Of a stretch of 54,606 nt of DNA, positions 39,700 through 49,325 are shown piece by piece (the stretch's first letter is position 1; each line of letters begins with the position of its first letter). The stretch lies in NCBI GenBank assembly GCA_009843735.1, contig VYCW01000102.1, forward strand, positions 1 to 54,606, given 5' to 3'. The stretch comes from Acidimicrobiaceae bacterium. GTDB lineage: Bacteria > Actinomycetota > Acidimicrobiia > Acidimicrobiales > Aldehydirespiratoraceae. The notes beneath the pieces were generated by a model that saw nothing but the letters and a program-made list of their open reading frames with translations, searched no databases and was not told the origin of the DNA. Position numbers and translations under genes: made by a program.

Positions 39700-41003
39700 A
39701 CGCCGAACCTCGAGCCTGGGTCCGGGGGCGCATGGGCCTCGCCGTCGGCATCGACGGCGTCCACAGCTGTATGGCTGAGCCCGCCGGACGGGAGCCGTCG
39801 CAGAGCGGAGGCCATGAGCAGCACCCACGCGTAGGAGAACCACAGCACGAAGCTCTCGGTGACGTTCTCCACGAGCACGAAGCCTACGACCGCGGCCCAC
39901 ATCCAGGAGTCGGCGTCACCGCCGCGCCACAGGTGCAGACCCGCGTTGCGGGCCGCCAGCACCACGATCACCAGGAACGGCACAGTGCCGACCAGACCGA
40001 GGCCCAGGGCCACCTCCATCAGGCTGTTGTGGGCGCTGCCCCTGCGCAGAAGGGCATGGTCGAGCAGCTCGATCTCCTCCCAGAACGCGTAGAACCCGTA
40101 GCCGCCGAGCGGCCGTTGGGACACTCGATCCCAGACCAGGCTCCACATCGTGCGGCGCTGGCTGAAGGTCGGGTCGTCCCACAGCGCGGCCAGCGCCGCC
40201 AGGGCGCCGCTGGCCCCCAGAGCAGCGGCTGCGGCCAGGGAGGCTCCGGCCGCAGCCGGGCCCCAGCGGCTCCGGATCCAGTGGAAGCTCACTGCACCGG
40301 TCGCGGCCGCCGACGCGATCAGCAGCGCGATCCATGCCGTGCGGCTGCCGGCGCCGGCCATGGCGCCCACCGATATCGCCGCGAGGGCGGCGCCGCCGGC
40401 GCGGCTCCATCGCCCACCGGTCGCCAGGTAGCGGATCCCGACCAGCACGCCGATCGCGGCCACCGGCGCCAGCGAGTTGCGGTTGGTGTAGAGCCCCTCC
40501 CAGTTGCCGTTGGAGTCGAGGCCCAGGTCGGGCCGCAGCACCACCAGCACGGCGCTGCCGACCACCGCCGCTCCAGCAACGCTGAACAGCACCGCGGCCA
40601 GGTCGTCGGGCTCGAGCCGGGCCACGACCCAGGCCAGCAACCCCAGGCCCACATACACCGCGGCCCGCCACGCCGTGGCGAAGGGATGGACGCTCCACAG
40701 AGCTGAGGCCACCGCCACCAGCGAGTAGACGGCGACGGCGGCGGCGGCCGCCTTCTGCGATCCGGTCAGGGGTTCGGCGGGGGAGCGGCCGGTGATTGCC
40801 AGCACCGCGGACGCCACCGCCGCGGCCACGAAGAAGGGCCACACCGCCGGATCCTCCCAGTCGCCGGAACGGTCCACGACGCTCTTGGAGAACAGGAAGA
40901 CGGGCCCGTTGGTCAAGACGATGACCACAGCCGCGATCGGTGCCACGCGCAGCAGGCGTGTGACCGGTTCGGGCAGCGGCCACACCATCTGCGGGCGCCT
41001 CAT
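39696..41003 (-). CDS. O-antigen ligase/polymerase-like membrane protein
   Basis: ATG 41003 gives 435 residues with about eleven spans. The periplasmic loop contains NGNWEGLYTNRNSLAP and the domain-defining AGSRTAWIALLIA and RGSAHNSLMEVALGLGLVG, matching the Wzy_C/O-antigen-ligase family, which links or polymerises lipid-carried glycans. The C-terminal soluble tail is short and acidic. It starts 11 bases after the previous gene and its stop overlaps the next start, so it is in the same operon. Confidence 0.88.
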   Translation of the reverse strand: MRRPQMVWPLPEPVTRLLRVAPIAAVVIVLTNGPVFLFSKSVVDRSGDWEDPAVWPFFVAAAVASAVLAITGRSPAEPLTGSQKAAAAAVAVYSLVAVASALWSVHPFATAWRAAVYVGLGLLAWVVARLEPDDLAAVLFSVAGAAVVGSAVLVVLRPDLGLDSNGNWEGLYTNRNSLAPVAAIGVLVGIRYLATGGRWSRAGGAALAAISVGAMAGAGSRTAWIALLIASAAATGAVSFHWIRSRWGPAAAGASLAAAAALGASGALAALAALWDDPTFSQRRTMWSLVWDRVSQRPLGGYGFYAFWEEIELLDHALLRRGSAHNSLMEVALGLGLVGTVPFLVIVVLAARNAGLHLWRGGDADSWMWAAVVGFVLVENVTESFVLWFSYAWVLLMASALRRLPSGGLSHTAVDAVDADGEAHAPPDPGSRFGV

Positions 41004-41014
41004 CGTGAGGACGG

Positions 41015-42427
41015 CTAGACGATGCCGGCGAAGGCCAGGTCCAGACCCTCGCGGGTGTCCGCGGCCCGGCCTGTGAAGTGCGACTCGTCCATGTCCCAGG
41101 TGTGGTCGTCGCCGTGCCGCACCCGCAGGTAGCCGCGACCGTGGGTGCGGTAGATCCTCCCGCCGATGTAGGTGACGTCGCGGGCCAGTTCGGTGTCCAC
41201 GTGCCGGGGCACCCGGCGCCACCCGCCGGCCCGGGCCAGGTCGTGGCGGGAGATGAGCATGGCCCCCCCGCTCACCCCGGGATAGCCGAGGTAGCGCTCC
41301 CCGCGGCGCCCGAACATCCGTATCGTGCGGTCCTGGCCGGCCACATAGACGTACTCGGCGCCCTTGGCCACCAGCTCCGCCTGGGAGTACTCGTGAGCCA
41401 GAACCAGGTCCCAGAGATGGTTCGGGCTGTAGTGGTCGTCGTCGTCGAACTTGGCGAGAAGGTCGCCGGCGGAGGCGGCGACCGCGGCGTTGAGCACCGC
41501 CCCCAGCGGCTCGGCGGCGGCCACCGGTGCGAGCCGCACCGGCAGACCGGCCTCCTCGACGGCCCGGACGAGGGCGCCGTCGGAGAAGCCGTCGCCGTGG
41601 GGTGCCAGCACCAACTCGGTGTTGGGATACGTCTGGGCCGCTACCGAGGCCACCGCCGCCTCCAGTCGCTCGGGCCGGTTGGTGGCCAGCAGGACCGACA
41701 CCGCCGGCGGGGACGCCTGCCGGCCGGCTGCGGCCATGACCTGCCGGGCTCGGGCCCGCAAGGAGTGGTCGCGCAGCGCACAGCGGCGCATGTCGATGCT
41801 GATCGCCTCGCGGCCGTGGGCGTCGGCGCCGGCGATGCGCTCGCCGTCGGCCATGAGGTCGTGCAGTTCGGGACCCAGCAGGGGTCTCATCTCATGCTCG
41901 TCGCTTCGGATGCGCACCACCGCGCCGGTCGCGGCCCTCGCCGCCAGCGCCGCGGCTCGCAGGGCGGGATCGGACTCTCCGGTCACGTCCGACGCGAGCA
42001 CGGGCTCGGCGCTCTGGGGCTTCCAACCGATCGGGTTGACCGACAGGGGATCGAGCGCCGGCACCGAGAGCTGCCCGCCGGCCGACGCCAGCTCCACGAC
42101 GGTGGCACCGGCTGGGAGGGTCCTGCCGGCGACGGGACCGTCGGCGACCACAACATCGGCGTGCTCTTGCGGGGATGCGGGGGCCACCCGCCCCGAGGCG
42201 GCGAACACGGCCGCGGCCCGGGGACCGTCGGTGGCGATCTGCGCACCGAGCGGGTACGGGGCTCGGCGGTGGCGGCCCGCGGCCCGGTCCCGGGCGAGAC
42301 CGGCCAGACGCCGGGTCCGGAGCCAGAGGGCCCTGGCCAGCCACCGGGCCAGCGGGCGGGCCTGGCCGGGGTTCCGCGCCACCCTCCGGGCCCCGGTGGG
42401 TCTAGAACCCGGCGAACTCGAAGTCAC
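41015..42427 (-). CDS. GT-A glycosyltransferase, C-terminal-half paralogue
   Basis: A 470-residue protein equivalent to the C-terminal half of the two large paralogues: basic N-terminal segment, PYPLGAQIATDGPRAAAVFAASGRV, ALRDHSLRARARQVM, then a GT-A domain SVLLATNRPERLEAAVASVAAQTYP with AKFDDDDHYSPNHLWDLVLAHEYS. The first GT domain is absent. GTG 42427 overlaps the preceding gene by 26 bases. Domain loss from a duplicated large gene, or the ancestral half before fusion, are both possible. Confidence 0.85.
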   Translation of the reverse strand: MTSSSPGSRPTGARRVARNPGQARPLARWLARALWLRTRRLAGLARDRAAGRHRRAPYPLGAQIATDGPRAAAVFAASGRVAPASPQEHADVVVADGPVAGRTLPAGATVVELASAGGQLSVPALDPLSVNPIGWKPQSAEPVLASDVTGESDPALRAAALAARAATGAVVRIRSDEHEMRPLLGPELHDLMADGERIAGADAHGREAISIDMRRCALRDHSLRARARQVMAAAGRQASPPAVSVLLATNRPERLEAAVASVAAQTYPNTELVLAPHGDGFSDGALVRAVEEAGLPVRLAPVAAAEPLGAVLNAAVAASAGDLLAKFDDDDHYSPNHLWDLVLAHEYSQAELVAKGAEYVYVAGQDRTIRMFGRRGERYLGYPGVSGGAMLISRHDLARAGGWRRVPRHVDTELARDVTYIGGRIYRTHGRGYLRVRHGDDHTWDMDESHFTGRAADTREGLDLAFAGIV

Positions 42428-45380
42428 GGCCCGGCCGCATGTCGTCGGAGCGGCCCAGGAAGAAGTCGTCGTCGATGGTCCACGTGTGCTCGTCGCCGTG
42501 CCGCACCCGCAGGTAGCCCGTTCCGTGAGTCCAGTAGATGTCGCCGCCCACCTGCACCACGTCCCGAGCCAGTGAGATGTCGACGCTGCGGGGCACCCGG
42601 CGCCAACCGCCGGCCGCGTCGAGGTCCTGACGGGAGATCATGAGCACCCCACCGGAGACCACAGGGTGGGGGACGAAGCGCTCCCTCATCTTGGAGACCC
42701 GCACCGTCCGGTCGAGACGCGACAGGTAGACGTACTCGGCCGCCTTGGCCACGAGGGTGGCGCCCGAGTACTGGCGGGCCAGCAGCAGGTCCCAGATGTG
42801 GTCGGCGCCGTAGTAGTCGTCGTCGTCGAACTTGGTCAGCAGGGTTCCCGATGAGGCGGCCACCGCGGCGTTGAGCACCTCACCTAGGTTCTTGTCCGCG
42901 GTCACCCTCACCACCCGCACGTCGCAGCCCAACGGCTCCGTCAGCGCGTCCAGCCGGGCGTCGGACTCGAACCCGTCGCCGTGCAGTGCCAGCACCAGCT
43001 CGAGCCGCGGGTAGTTCTGCACCCGCACCGCGTCGAGAGCGGCCCCGAGAAGCTCTGGACGGCGGGTCGGCAGCAGCACCGACACCAGCGGATGGGGCGC
43101 CTCGAGGCCCCGCATCTCGAGGAGTTGGCGGGCCCGGGCCCGCAGCGAGTGGTCCCGAAGAGCCAGCCTGCGCATGGCGATGCTGAGCTGCTCGCGTGCA
43201 TGGTTTTGGACGCCGGTCACGGAGTCCGACGTCATGAGGGTGTGAAGCTCCGCCCCGAGGCAGGCTTCGAGGGCGGCATCGGAGTCGGTGACGTGTACCA
43301 GCACGCCGGCCGCGGCCAGCGCAGTCAGCACACCGGCCCGCTGGGCGGTGTCACCGAGACCGGTGCCGGAGTCCTCGACGTGGTGGAGTCGCCTCAGCGA
43401 GTCGATCACGTCCCGGTTCAGGTACAGCGACGCGGGCCCGGTCGACGGAGGCTGCCACCGCGATTCCAGCGGAGCTGACTCCTGGTCGTGGTCGGGTGTC
43501 CAGTCGACGGGATTGACGGCGCTCGTGTCGAAGGCGGGCACCGACAGGCGCGGGTGCAGCTCGTCGAGCACGGCGACCGCCGGACTCGATGGTCCGGTTG
43601 CGTCCGGCTCAAGGGCACGGCGCGCCGTGTCGGTGTCCACGAGGACGAGGTCCAGATGCCGGTCACCCGCCGGAGCGCCGACACGGGCCGACGCCGCCAG
43701 CACCGCCGAGGCCCGGTCGCCGGCTGCCGCGATCTCGGCCCCCAGCGGGTACCGGGCCAGCGTGGAGAGATCGATGCCGGCAGGCGGCTGCATGGCGCGG
43801 CGGACTCTGGTCCGCCGCCGGACCGCCTGCACCAGCCAGGTCAGCAGCCGCCAGACGTCCCGGGGGCTGCGAACCCGGGCCGCCCGGCCGAGCAGCGCCC
43901 GCGCGTAGCGCACCGACCTGGCTCCAAGCGCCGCAACCCGTGACCCTCTCGGGCTGCCGGCCGAAGCGGCGGCGCTCGGAGCCGAGGGCTGAGGGGTCGC
44001 TTCGAGGATCCAGCCGTCGATGTCGATCACGTCGCCCAGATCCTCGACCCGCACGCCGCATCGCAGGGCGCGCTGCAGAGCCCACGAGCGGGTGATCGTC
44101 ACCCGGTGGCCGGACTTGAGCAGGGCCCGCCCTGCCGCGGCCGAACCGAGCTGGGTTCGTAGGCGTCCGACCATGAACGAGCCGACGGGCGCGCCCGCTG
44201 GAATCGTGATGTGGAAGCGGGCCGCCCTGAATGCGGCCGCGGCGCCGCCCACCGGACCGAAGCGCACCCTGTGGTCCGGGTCGAGATGGTTGTGGAGCCA
44301 CTCCAGCCCTCCGCCGGGGTGCTCCTCGACCCACACGACCAGGTCGCCCGTCTTGCTGGCCAGGACTTGATGCACCGTCTCGAGGGTTTCCTGCTGGTCG
44401 GCTCCCGATGAGGTGACGCTCACCGCGAACCGGGGCACGGTAAAGGATCGCCCTCCGGTGGCCTCCCGGGGCCGTCCGTGGGGGATGAGGTTCATCAGCT
44501 TGCCCTGCATCTGGGCGAGGCTGAGCCTTTCGGCGTCGCTTATCCGGGCGCCGGGCCCCTGGTGCCAACACAATGCGTCCCGGTCGGGGACGAGGACGGC
44601 ACCGAGGGCGAAAGCGCGGTACCCGAACTCCTGGTCCTCGGCTCCCCACTGATTGAAGGTCTCGTCGAAGCCGCCCGCGGCCGCGAAGAACTCGGCCGAC
44701 ACTCCGAGATTGCCGCTGGTGACGGCCCTGAAGATGTCCTCGTCCCCGGTGGTGAGCAGGTCGGTTCGGGCCATCCGGCTCTCCAGCCACTGAGGCTCCT
44801 CAGTCTGCCGTCCCTCGAACAGCTCTCCCAGCGATCCGGTCCTTGCTCGTACCGCGTCAGCGCTGATCCCGTCCACGCTGACGTGCTTGCGGAAGCCGAG
44901 AGTCAGGACATCGCTGGCCGCGTGGTGCCAACGAGCGTGGGCCCTCAGCCACCCGGCCTCGGGGACCATGTCGCAGTCCAGGAAGACCAGGATCTCGCCC
45001 GCGGCGGCCCGGGCCCCGTTGTTGCGGGCCCGGGCTGCGCCGAAGCCCTCGTCGGGTTGATGGATGACCTTCACCCTCAGCGGCGTGGCTGCGTCCAGGT
45101 GCAGCGGGGTCGACGACCCGTCGTCCACCACGATCACGTCGAACAACTCCTGCGGGTATCTCTGGAGCTGCAGGCCGGCCAGGGTCAGGGCCAGCGCCTC
45201 GGGGGCTTCGTAGTAGGGAACTATGACGCTGACGGACCGCGACGGCTCGAATTCCTCGGCGGGCGGCACCGGCAGCGAGCGCCAGTCGTTTCCCCGCACG
45301 CAGGCGGGCGGGGGCTCCGCCCGGACGGCCGCGCCGGCTTCCGGGCCTGCCGATGGGTCTGCCTGGCGCGGGCGCAACAC
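42402..45380 (-). CDS. Large two-domain GT-A glycosyltransferase (paralogue)
   Basis: GTG 45380 gives 992 residues; the open frame to 45992 beyond it is antisense to the ABC permease. CVRGNDWRSLPVPP leads into the first GT-A domain SVSVIVPYYEAPEALALTLAG, VVDDGSSTP, FLDCDMVPEAGWL and WGAEDQEFGYRAF. The arginine-rich middle contains RYPLGAEIAAAGDRASAVLAASARV, and the second GT-A domain has SVLLPTRRPELLGAALDAV and TKFDDDDYYGADHIWDLLLARQYS. Order and spacing match the protein at 33796-36825, so a duplication is clear. It is the first gene of the minus-strand glycan operon and diverges from the exporter genes over 15 bases. Confidence 0.87.
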   Translation of the reverse strand: MLRPRQADPSAGPEAGAAVRAEPPPACVRGNDWRSLPVPPAEEFEPSRSVSVIVPYYEAPEALALTLAGLQLQRYPQELFDVIVVDDGSSTPLHLDAATPLRVKVIHQPDEGFGAARARNNGARAAAGEILVFLDCDMVPEAGWLRAHARWHHAASDVLTLGFRKHVSVDGISADAVRARTGSLGELFEGRQTEEPQWLESRMARTDLLTTGDEDIFRAVTSGNLGVSAEFFAAAGGFDETFNQWGAEDQEFGYRAFALGAVLVPDRDALCWHQGPGARISDAERLSLAQMQGKLMNLIPHGRPREATGGRSFTVPRFAVSVTSSGADQQETLETVHQVLASKTGDLVVWVEEHPGGGLEWLHNHLDPDHRVRFGPVGGAAAAFRAARFHITIPAGAPVGSFMVGRLRTQLGSAAAGRALLKSGHRVTITRSWALQRALRCGVRVEDLGDVIDIDGWILEATPQPSAPSAAASAGSPRGSRVAALGARSVRYARALLGRAARVRSPRDVWRLLTWLVQAVRRRTRVRRAMQPPAGIDLSTLARYPLGAEIAAAGDRASAVLAASARVGAPAGDRHLDLVLVDTDTARRALEPDATGPSSPAVAVLDELHPRLSVPAFDTSAVNPVDWTPDHDQESAPLESRWQPPSTGPASLYLNRDVIDSLRRLHHVEDSGTGLGDTAQRAGVLTALAAAGVLVHVTDSDAALEACLGAELHTLMTSDSVTGVQNHAREQLSIAMRRLALRDHSLRARARQLLEMRGLEAPHPLVSVLLPTRRPELLGAALDAVRVQNYPRLELVLALHGDGFESDARLDALTEPLGCDVRVVRVTADKNLGEVLNAAVAASSGTLLTKFDDDDYYGADHIWDLLLARQYSGATLVAKAAEYVYLSRLDRTVRVSKMRERFVPHPVVSGGVLMISRQDLDAAGGWRRVPRSVDISLARDVVQVGGDIYWTHGTGYLRVRHGDEHTWTIDDDFFLGRSDDMRPGRDFEFAGF

Positions 45381-45395
45381 GCCGACAATCGTAGG

Positions 45396-46238
45396 ATGAC
45401 TGCCGTGGACGACGCGACCTCCGCCCGCCGGCTCGTCGACCTGACCGCCCCGCCCTCGACCGGCGCCTACCTGCGGGAGGTGTGGCGCCGGCGCGAATTC
45501 GCGGTGGTGGTGCCGGCTCAGGACCTCCGGGCCCAGAACATGGACACCGCGCTTGGTCAGCTGTGGCACTTGCTGAACCCGGCGCTGCTGGTGGGCGTCT
45601 ACTTCTTCATCTTCGGAGTCCTGCTCGACACTCGCCGGGGTGTGGACAACTTCTTGGGCTTCCTGATCGTGGGGATCGTGCTGTTTCATCTGACCCAGCG
45701 GGTGGTTCAGGATGCGGCCGTGTGCATGGTGCGCAACATGGGCCTGATCCGCTCCATCCAGTTTCCCCGCATCCTGCTTCCATTGGCCACCGTCAACGGC
45801 CAGACCCTGGCCTTCCTGCCCGCGCTGGCGGTGGCGCTGCTGGCCATTCTGGCCACCGGCGAGCGACCGTCGCTGCGTTGGCTGCTGGTGCTGGCCGTGC
45901 TGGCCGCGGTGTACGTGTTCAATGTCGGCGCTGCGCTGCTGGTCGCCCGGATCGGGGCATCGGTGCGGGATCTCGAGCGGCTGCTGCCCCACTTGATGCG
46001 GCTGCTCTTCTACGGCTCGGGAGTGATCTTCAGCGTCGAGGCCTTCGTGACCAGCGAGGCATGGCGACGGGTCTTCGCCCTCAACCCCGTGTACGACCTC
46101 ATCACATGCGCCCGCTGGTGCCTGCTGGGCACCGGGGTCGACCGGTCGGTGGTGATCGGACTTGTGGCCTGGTGTGCGGTGCTGCCCGTCGCCGGCTTCA
46201 TCGCCTTCCGCAGCGCGGAGAGGAGATTCGGATCGTGA
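45396..46238 (+). CDS. Polysaccharide ABC-2 exporter permease
   Basis: ATG 45396 gives 280 residues with six membrane segments. The opening REVWRRREFAVVVPAQDLRAQNMDTALGQLWHLLNPALLVGVYFFIF is the classic ABC-2 polysaccharide permease entry helix and first spans. IRSIQFPRILLPLATV and LMRLLFYGSGVIFSVEAF follow. With the ATPase gene, which it overlaps by GTGA, it would export a lipid-linked or free glycan across the membrane. It is divergent from the glycosyltransferase operon. Confidence 0.9.
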   Translation: MTAVDDATSARRLVDLTAPPSTGAYLREVWRRREFAVVVPAQDLRAQNMDTALGQLWHLLNPALLVGVYFFIFGVLLDTRRGVDNFLGFLIVGIVLFHLTQRVVQDAAVCMVRNMGLIRSIQFPRILLPLATVNGQTLAFLPALAVALLAILATGERPSLRWLLVLAVLAAVYVFNVGAALLVARIGASVRDLERLLPHLMRLLFYGSGVIFSVEAFVTSEAWRRVFALNPVYDLITCARWCLLGTGVDRSVVIGLVAWCAVLPVAGFIAFRSAERRFGS

Positions 46239-47002
46239 CCGGGCCGCCGACGGATGTCACCGTGCGGGTTGAGGACGTTCACGTCTACTACAGGGTGTAT
46301 GAGGATCCGAGAGCGGGCTTGAAGCAGAACTTCTCGCAGGGGCGGGTGCGCCGGCAGTTCAGCATCATCGAGGCCGTGCGGGGCGTGACCCTCGACCTCC
46401 ACGAATCGGAGACGCTGGGCCTGATCGGGGCCAATGGCTCGGGGAAGTCGACTCTGTTGGCGGCCATGACCGGTCTGCTTCCCCTGAAGTCGGGCACCAT
46501 CCGGGGACGGTCCCGACCCAGCCTGCTGGGCGTGTCGTCGGCTCTGCGCCCCGCGCTCTCGGGGCGTCGGAACATCCTGATCGGCGGTCTGGCCCTGGGC
46601 TTCACCCGCGCCGAGATCGAGGGCCGGATGGACGAGATCATCGACTTCGCGGGCCTGCGGGACGCCATCGACCGTCCCATGCGGACCTACTCGTCGGGAA
46701 TGCGGGCCCGACTCAACTTCGCCATCGCGACGGCACGCATACCCGAGATCCTGCTGATCGACGAGGCCCTCGCGGTCGGCGATGAGGACTTCCGGGTACG
46801 CAGTGCCAAGCGCATCGACGAAGTTCGGGCCGCAGCGGGCTCGGTTGTCCTGGTCTCCCACAACATGGCCGAGATCGAGCGCTCCTGCCACCGGGCTGCC
46901 TGGCTCGACGACGGTGTGCTGAGAGCCGTGGGTGAGCCGGGTGAGGTCGTGCCGGCCTACCTGGCCTCCTATTCCTCGGGCCGCTCTCGCTCGTCGGGCT
47001 GA
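46235..47002 (+). CDS. Polysaccharide ABC exporter ATPase
   Basis: GTG 46235, overlapping the permease stop, gives 255 residues: Walker A LIGANGSGKSTLLAAMTG, signature-region TYSSGMRARLNFAIATAR, Walker B ILLIDEALAVGDEDFRVRS and H-loop VLVSHNMAEIE, as in Wzt/TagH ATPases. No C-terminal carbohydrate-binding domain is present, so glycan recognition is not by a Wzt-type tail. Its last 34 bases overlap the convergent glycosyltransferase gene. Confidence 0.91.
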   Translation: MTGPPTDVTVRVEDVHVYYRVYEDPRAGLKQNFSQGRVRRQFSIIEAVRGVTLDLHESETLGLIGANGSGKSTLLAAMTGLLPLKSGTIRGRSRPSLLGVSSALRPALSGRRNILIGGLALGFTRAEIEGRMDEIIDFAGLRDAIDRPMRTYSSGMRARLNFAIATARIPEILLIDEALAVGDEDFRVRSAKRIDEVRAAAGSVVLVSHNMAEIERSCHRAAWLDDGVLRAVGEPGEVVPAYLASYSSGRSRSSG

Positions 47003-47988
47003 GGGCGGGGGGCCCGGCCAGCCAGGAAGCCCGCGCCCCAGCACAGGTGCATCACCATGAAGGCGCCTGCCGCTCGCATCCGGTCGCTCCAGCCGGACAG
47101 ACCGCGGCCCAGCCGGCCTGCGGCGATGGCGCAGGCCGCCAGGTAGAGGGCGGGCACCGCCGCTCCCCGCAGGCGTCCCCGGGCCAACTCGACCGCGGAG
47201 GCGGCCAGGCCAGCCACCAGCGCGGGGGCGGCCAGCTGGCGGAGCTGGAGCGATCGCCGGTGGCGCATCAGCATCTTCCGCTTCCAGGTCCCGTAGGAGA
47301 AGTACTGGCGGGCCAGTCCCGCGTAGTCGGCGCGGGGCACGTAGTCCACTACGAGGCTCGGATCGAGCCACACCGTATGGCCCTGCCGGCGCAGACGCCA
47401 GTTGAGCTCGTAGTCCTGGTTGCGCTCGAGGGTCTCGTCGAAGCCTCCGACCGACTCCAGCGCATCACGGTCGAACACCCCGAGGTACACGGTGTCGGCC
47501 GGACCGGCCCGATGGCCCCGGCGGAAGGCGGCCGGTCCGCCTCCGAAGGGCGACGCCATCGCGGCCGCGATCGCACCCTGCAGGCCGCCGGAGCTCACCG
47601 GGCGCTGCACGCCGCCCACATTGGCGGCGCCGGTGCTGGCCAGGGTGCGCACGGCCCTGTCGATGTAGTCGGGCGGCACCCGCGACTGCGCGTCCACGCG
47701 GGCGACGATCTCGCCCTTCGAGGCGGCCACCGCGAGGTTGAGGCCCGCCGGGGTGGTTCCCGAGGGGTTGTCGACGACCTGCAGCGGCATCTCCAGGGAG
47801 GTCGCGGCCAGCACCTGCCGGGTGCCGTCGCGGCTCGGCGCCACCGCCACCGTCACATCCATCGGGCCGCGGTAGGTCTGCGCGCCGATCGCACTGAGGC
47901 AGTCCCCGAGTACCTCCGCGCAATCCCGGGCGGGCACCACCACCGACACGTGGGGCTGGCCATCGCGGCCGCCGGGCGGACTGTTCAT
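46969..47988 (-). CDS. Family 2 glycosyltransferase with C-terminal membrane segments
   Basis: ATG 47988 gives 339 residues. The GT-A core has VSVVVPARDCAEVLGDCLSAIG, NPSGTTPAGLNLAVAASKGEIVARVDAQSRVPPDYIDRA and FDETLERNQDYELNWRLRRQGH (the acceptor-binding ED-type motif). After about residue 250 two or three hydrophobic segments anchor it to the membrane (AAPALVAGLAASAVELARG and AGAFMVMHLCWGAGFLAG). The start overlaps the sugar-transferase stop by ATGA, so the pair probably makes successive steps of the same repeat unit. Confidence 0.89.
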   Translation of the reverse strand: MNSPPGGRDGQPHVSVVVPARDCAEVLGDCLSAIGAQTYRGPMDVTVAVAPSRDGTRQVLAATSLEMPLQVVDNPSGTTPAGLNLAVAASKGEIVARVDAQSRVPPDYIDRAVRTLASTGAANVGGVQRPVSSGGLQGAIAAAMASPFGGGPAAFRRGHRAGPADTVYLGVFDRDALESVGGFDETLERNQDYELNWRLRRQGHTVWLDPSLVVDYVPRADYAGLARQYFSYGTWKRKMLMRHRRSLQLRQLAAPALVAGLAASAVELARGRLRGAAVPALYLAACAIAAGRLGRGLSGWSDRMRAAGAFMVMHLCWGAGFLAGRAPRPQPDERERPEE

Positions 47989-49325
47989 CGGCCCGATCGG
48001 CGGGCCATCACCAGGACGCTCTTGACCATGATCTCCCAGTCGAGCACCGGCGACCAGTTCACGACGTACTGCAGGTCGTGGCCCAGCTTGTAGGCGGCGT
48101 CGGTCTGGTAGTGGCCCTCCGTTTGGGCGAGCCCGGTGATTCCGGGAGGGATGTCGTGGCGCCGTCCGTATCCCGCGATCTTCTCCTCGAGTATGGAGAC
48201 CAGCTCCGGTCGCTCCGGCCGGGGGCCGACCAGCGACATCTCGCCGGCGAGGATGTTCCACAGTTGCGGGAGCTCGTCGAGCCGCGTCCGGCGCAGCCAG
48301 CCCATGCCGTCGATCACCCTCGGGTCCTCGGCGGCGGCCAACTCCGGCCCGGAACGCTCCGCGCCGGGCTCCATGGTCCGGAACTTGAGCATCGTGAAGG
48401 CTCGACCTCTCCTGCCGATGCGTTCCTGGCGGTAGAGCACGCCGCCACCGGCCCGGACCCTCACATACAGGGCGACAACCGCGCCGAGCGGCACTGCGAT
48501 CGGGGCCAGCACCAGCAGGTAGACCAGATCGAGGAGGCGCTTGAAACGCAGCCGGCAGGTCGGCAGGGCGTGCGCTCTCAGCGCCACGAAGGGCATCCCG
48601 CCGATCTGGCGGGTCCGCTGCAGCCCCAGCAGGGTGTCCGAGGGCGTGATGCGCCGGTAGACGCCGACGCGGCGGCCCTCCAGATGACCGAGAGGCTCCG
48701 GGTAGATCGTGTCGAGAGGCTGGCCCGAGAGCAGCAGCAGATCGGTCGCCCCGGTGCGGTTGACCTCCGCAACGATGTCGGAGGGATCCTCGGACACTCC
48801 CGCGATCGCAGCGGCCGGCTCCGAGTCTCCCAGATGGCGCCGGGCAGCCTGGACGTCGTCAGGCTCTCCCATGAGAAGGACGCGGGGTTTCCCGAATCGG
48901 CGCGTCCTCACGCTGCGGGCCAGCCAGCGGTTGAACGACACGACGAGGCTCGCGGCCACGGCGAGGATCACCAGGTTTCCTCGAGGCATCAGGTACCGGC
49001 CGGTGAGCAGGGTCACGGTGGCGTCGGCCCCTACCGCCAGGAGGGTGAGCAGCGTCGCCCTCGGCAGCCAGGGGGGCCGGCCGAGCCGCTGCTCGTACTC
49101 GTACATCCCTCCGAAGTAGTAGATGCCCATGTGCAGCCCGGTGGCGATGGCGAATCCCACCGCGTAGTGCGACAGGGGATAGGTGGGCCAATCCAGCCCG
49201 AAGCGCACCGTGGTGATCGCGGCCATCAGCCCGAGCAGCGTGGCCGCGTCGATCACATACAGATAGCGGAATCCCAGCCTTCGCAGGATCGGGGTTGCAG
49301 GTCTCGTGTCGCCGGCGATCCTCAC
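47985..49325 (-). CDS. Polyprenyl-phosphate sugar-1-phosphate transferase (WbaP/WcaJ type)
   Basis: A 446-residue initiating enzyme. The N-terminal half has four or five membrane spans and a CoA-binding-like region (PRVLLMGEPDDVQAARRHL). A further span (LLDLVYLLVLAPIAVPLGAVVAL) leads into the catalytic domain: LYRQERIGRRGRAFTMLKFRTMEPGAE and RRTRLDELPQLWNILAGEMSLVGPRPERPEL, the bacterial sugar-transferase signature. It loads the first sugar onto undecaprenyl phosphate. GTG 49325 overlaps the upstream stop by GTGA. Confidence 0.93.
   Translation of the reverse strand: MRIAGDTRPATPILRRLGFRYLYVIDAATLLGLMAAITTVRFGLDWPTYPLSHYAVGFAIATGLHMGIYYFGGMYEYEQRLGRPPWLPRATLLTLLAVGADATVTLLTGRYLMPRGNLVILAVAASLVVSFNRWLARSVRTRRFGKPRVLLMGEPDDVQAARRHLGDSEPAAAIAGVSEDPSDIVAEVNRTGATDLLLLSGQPLDTIYPEPLGHLEGRRVGVYRRITPSDTLLGLQRTRQIGGMPFVALRAHALPTCRLRFKRLLDLVYLLVLAPIAVPLGAVVALYVRVRAGGGVLYRQERIGRRGRAFTMLKFRTMEPGAERSGPELAAAEDPRVIDGMGWLRRTRLDELPQLWNILAGEMSLVGPRPERPELVSILEEKIAGYGRRHDIPPGITGLAQTEGHYQTDAAYKLGHDLQYVVNWSPVLDWEIMVKSVLVMARRSGR

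Noticed and set aside
45381-45992. N-terminal extension of the large glycosyltransferase frame
   Set aside because: It lies opposite the ABC permease gene; glycosyltransferase homology begins after GTG 45380.
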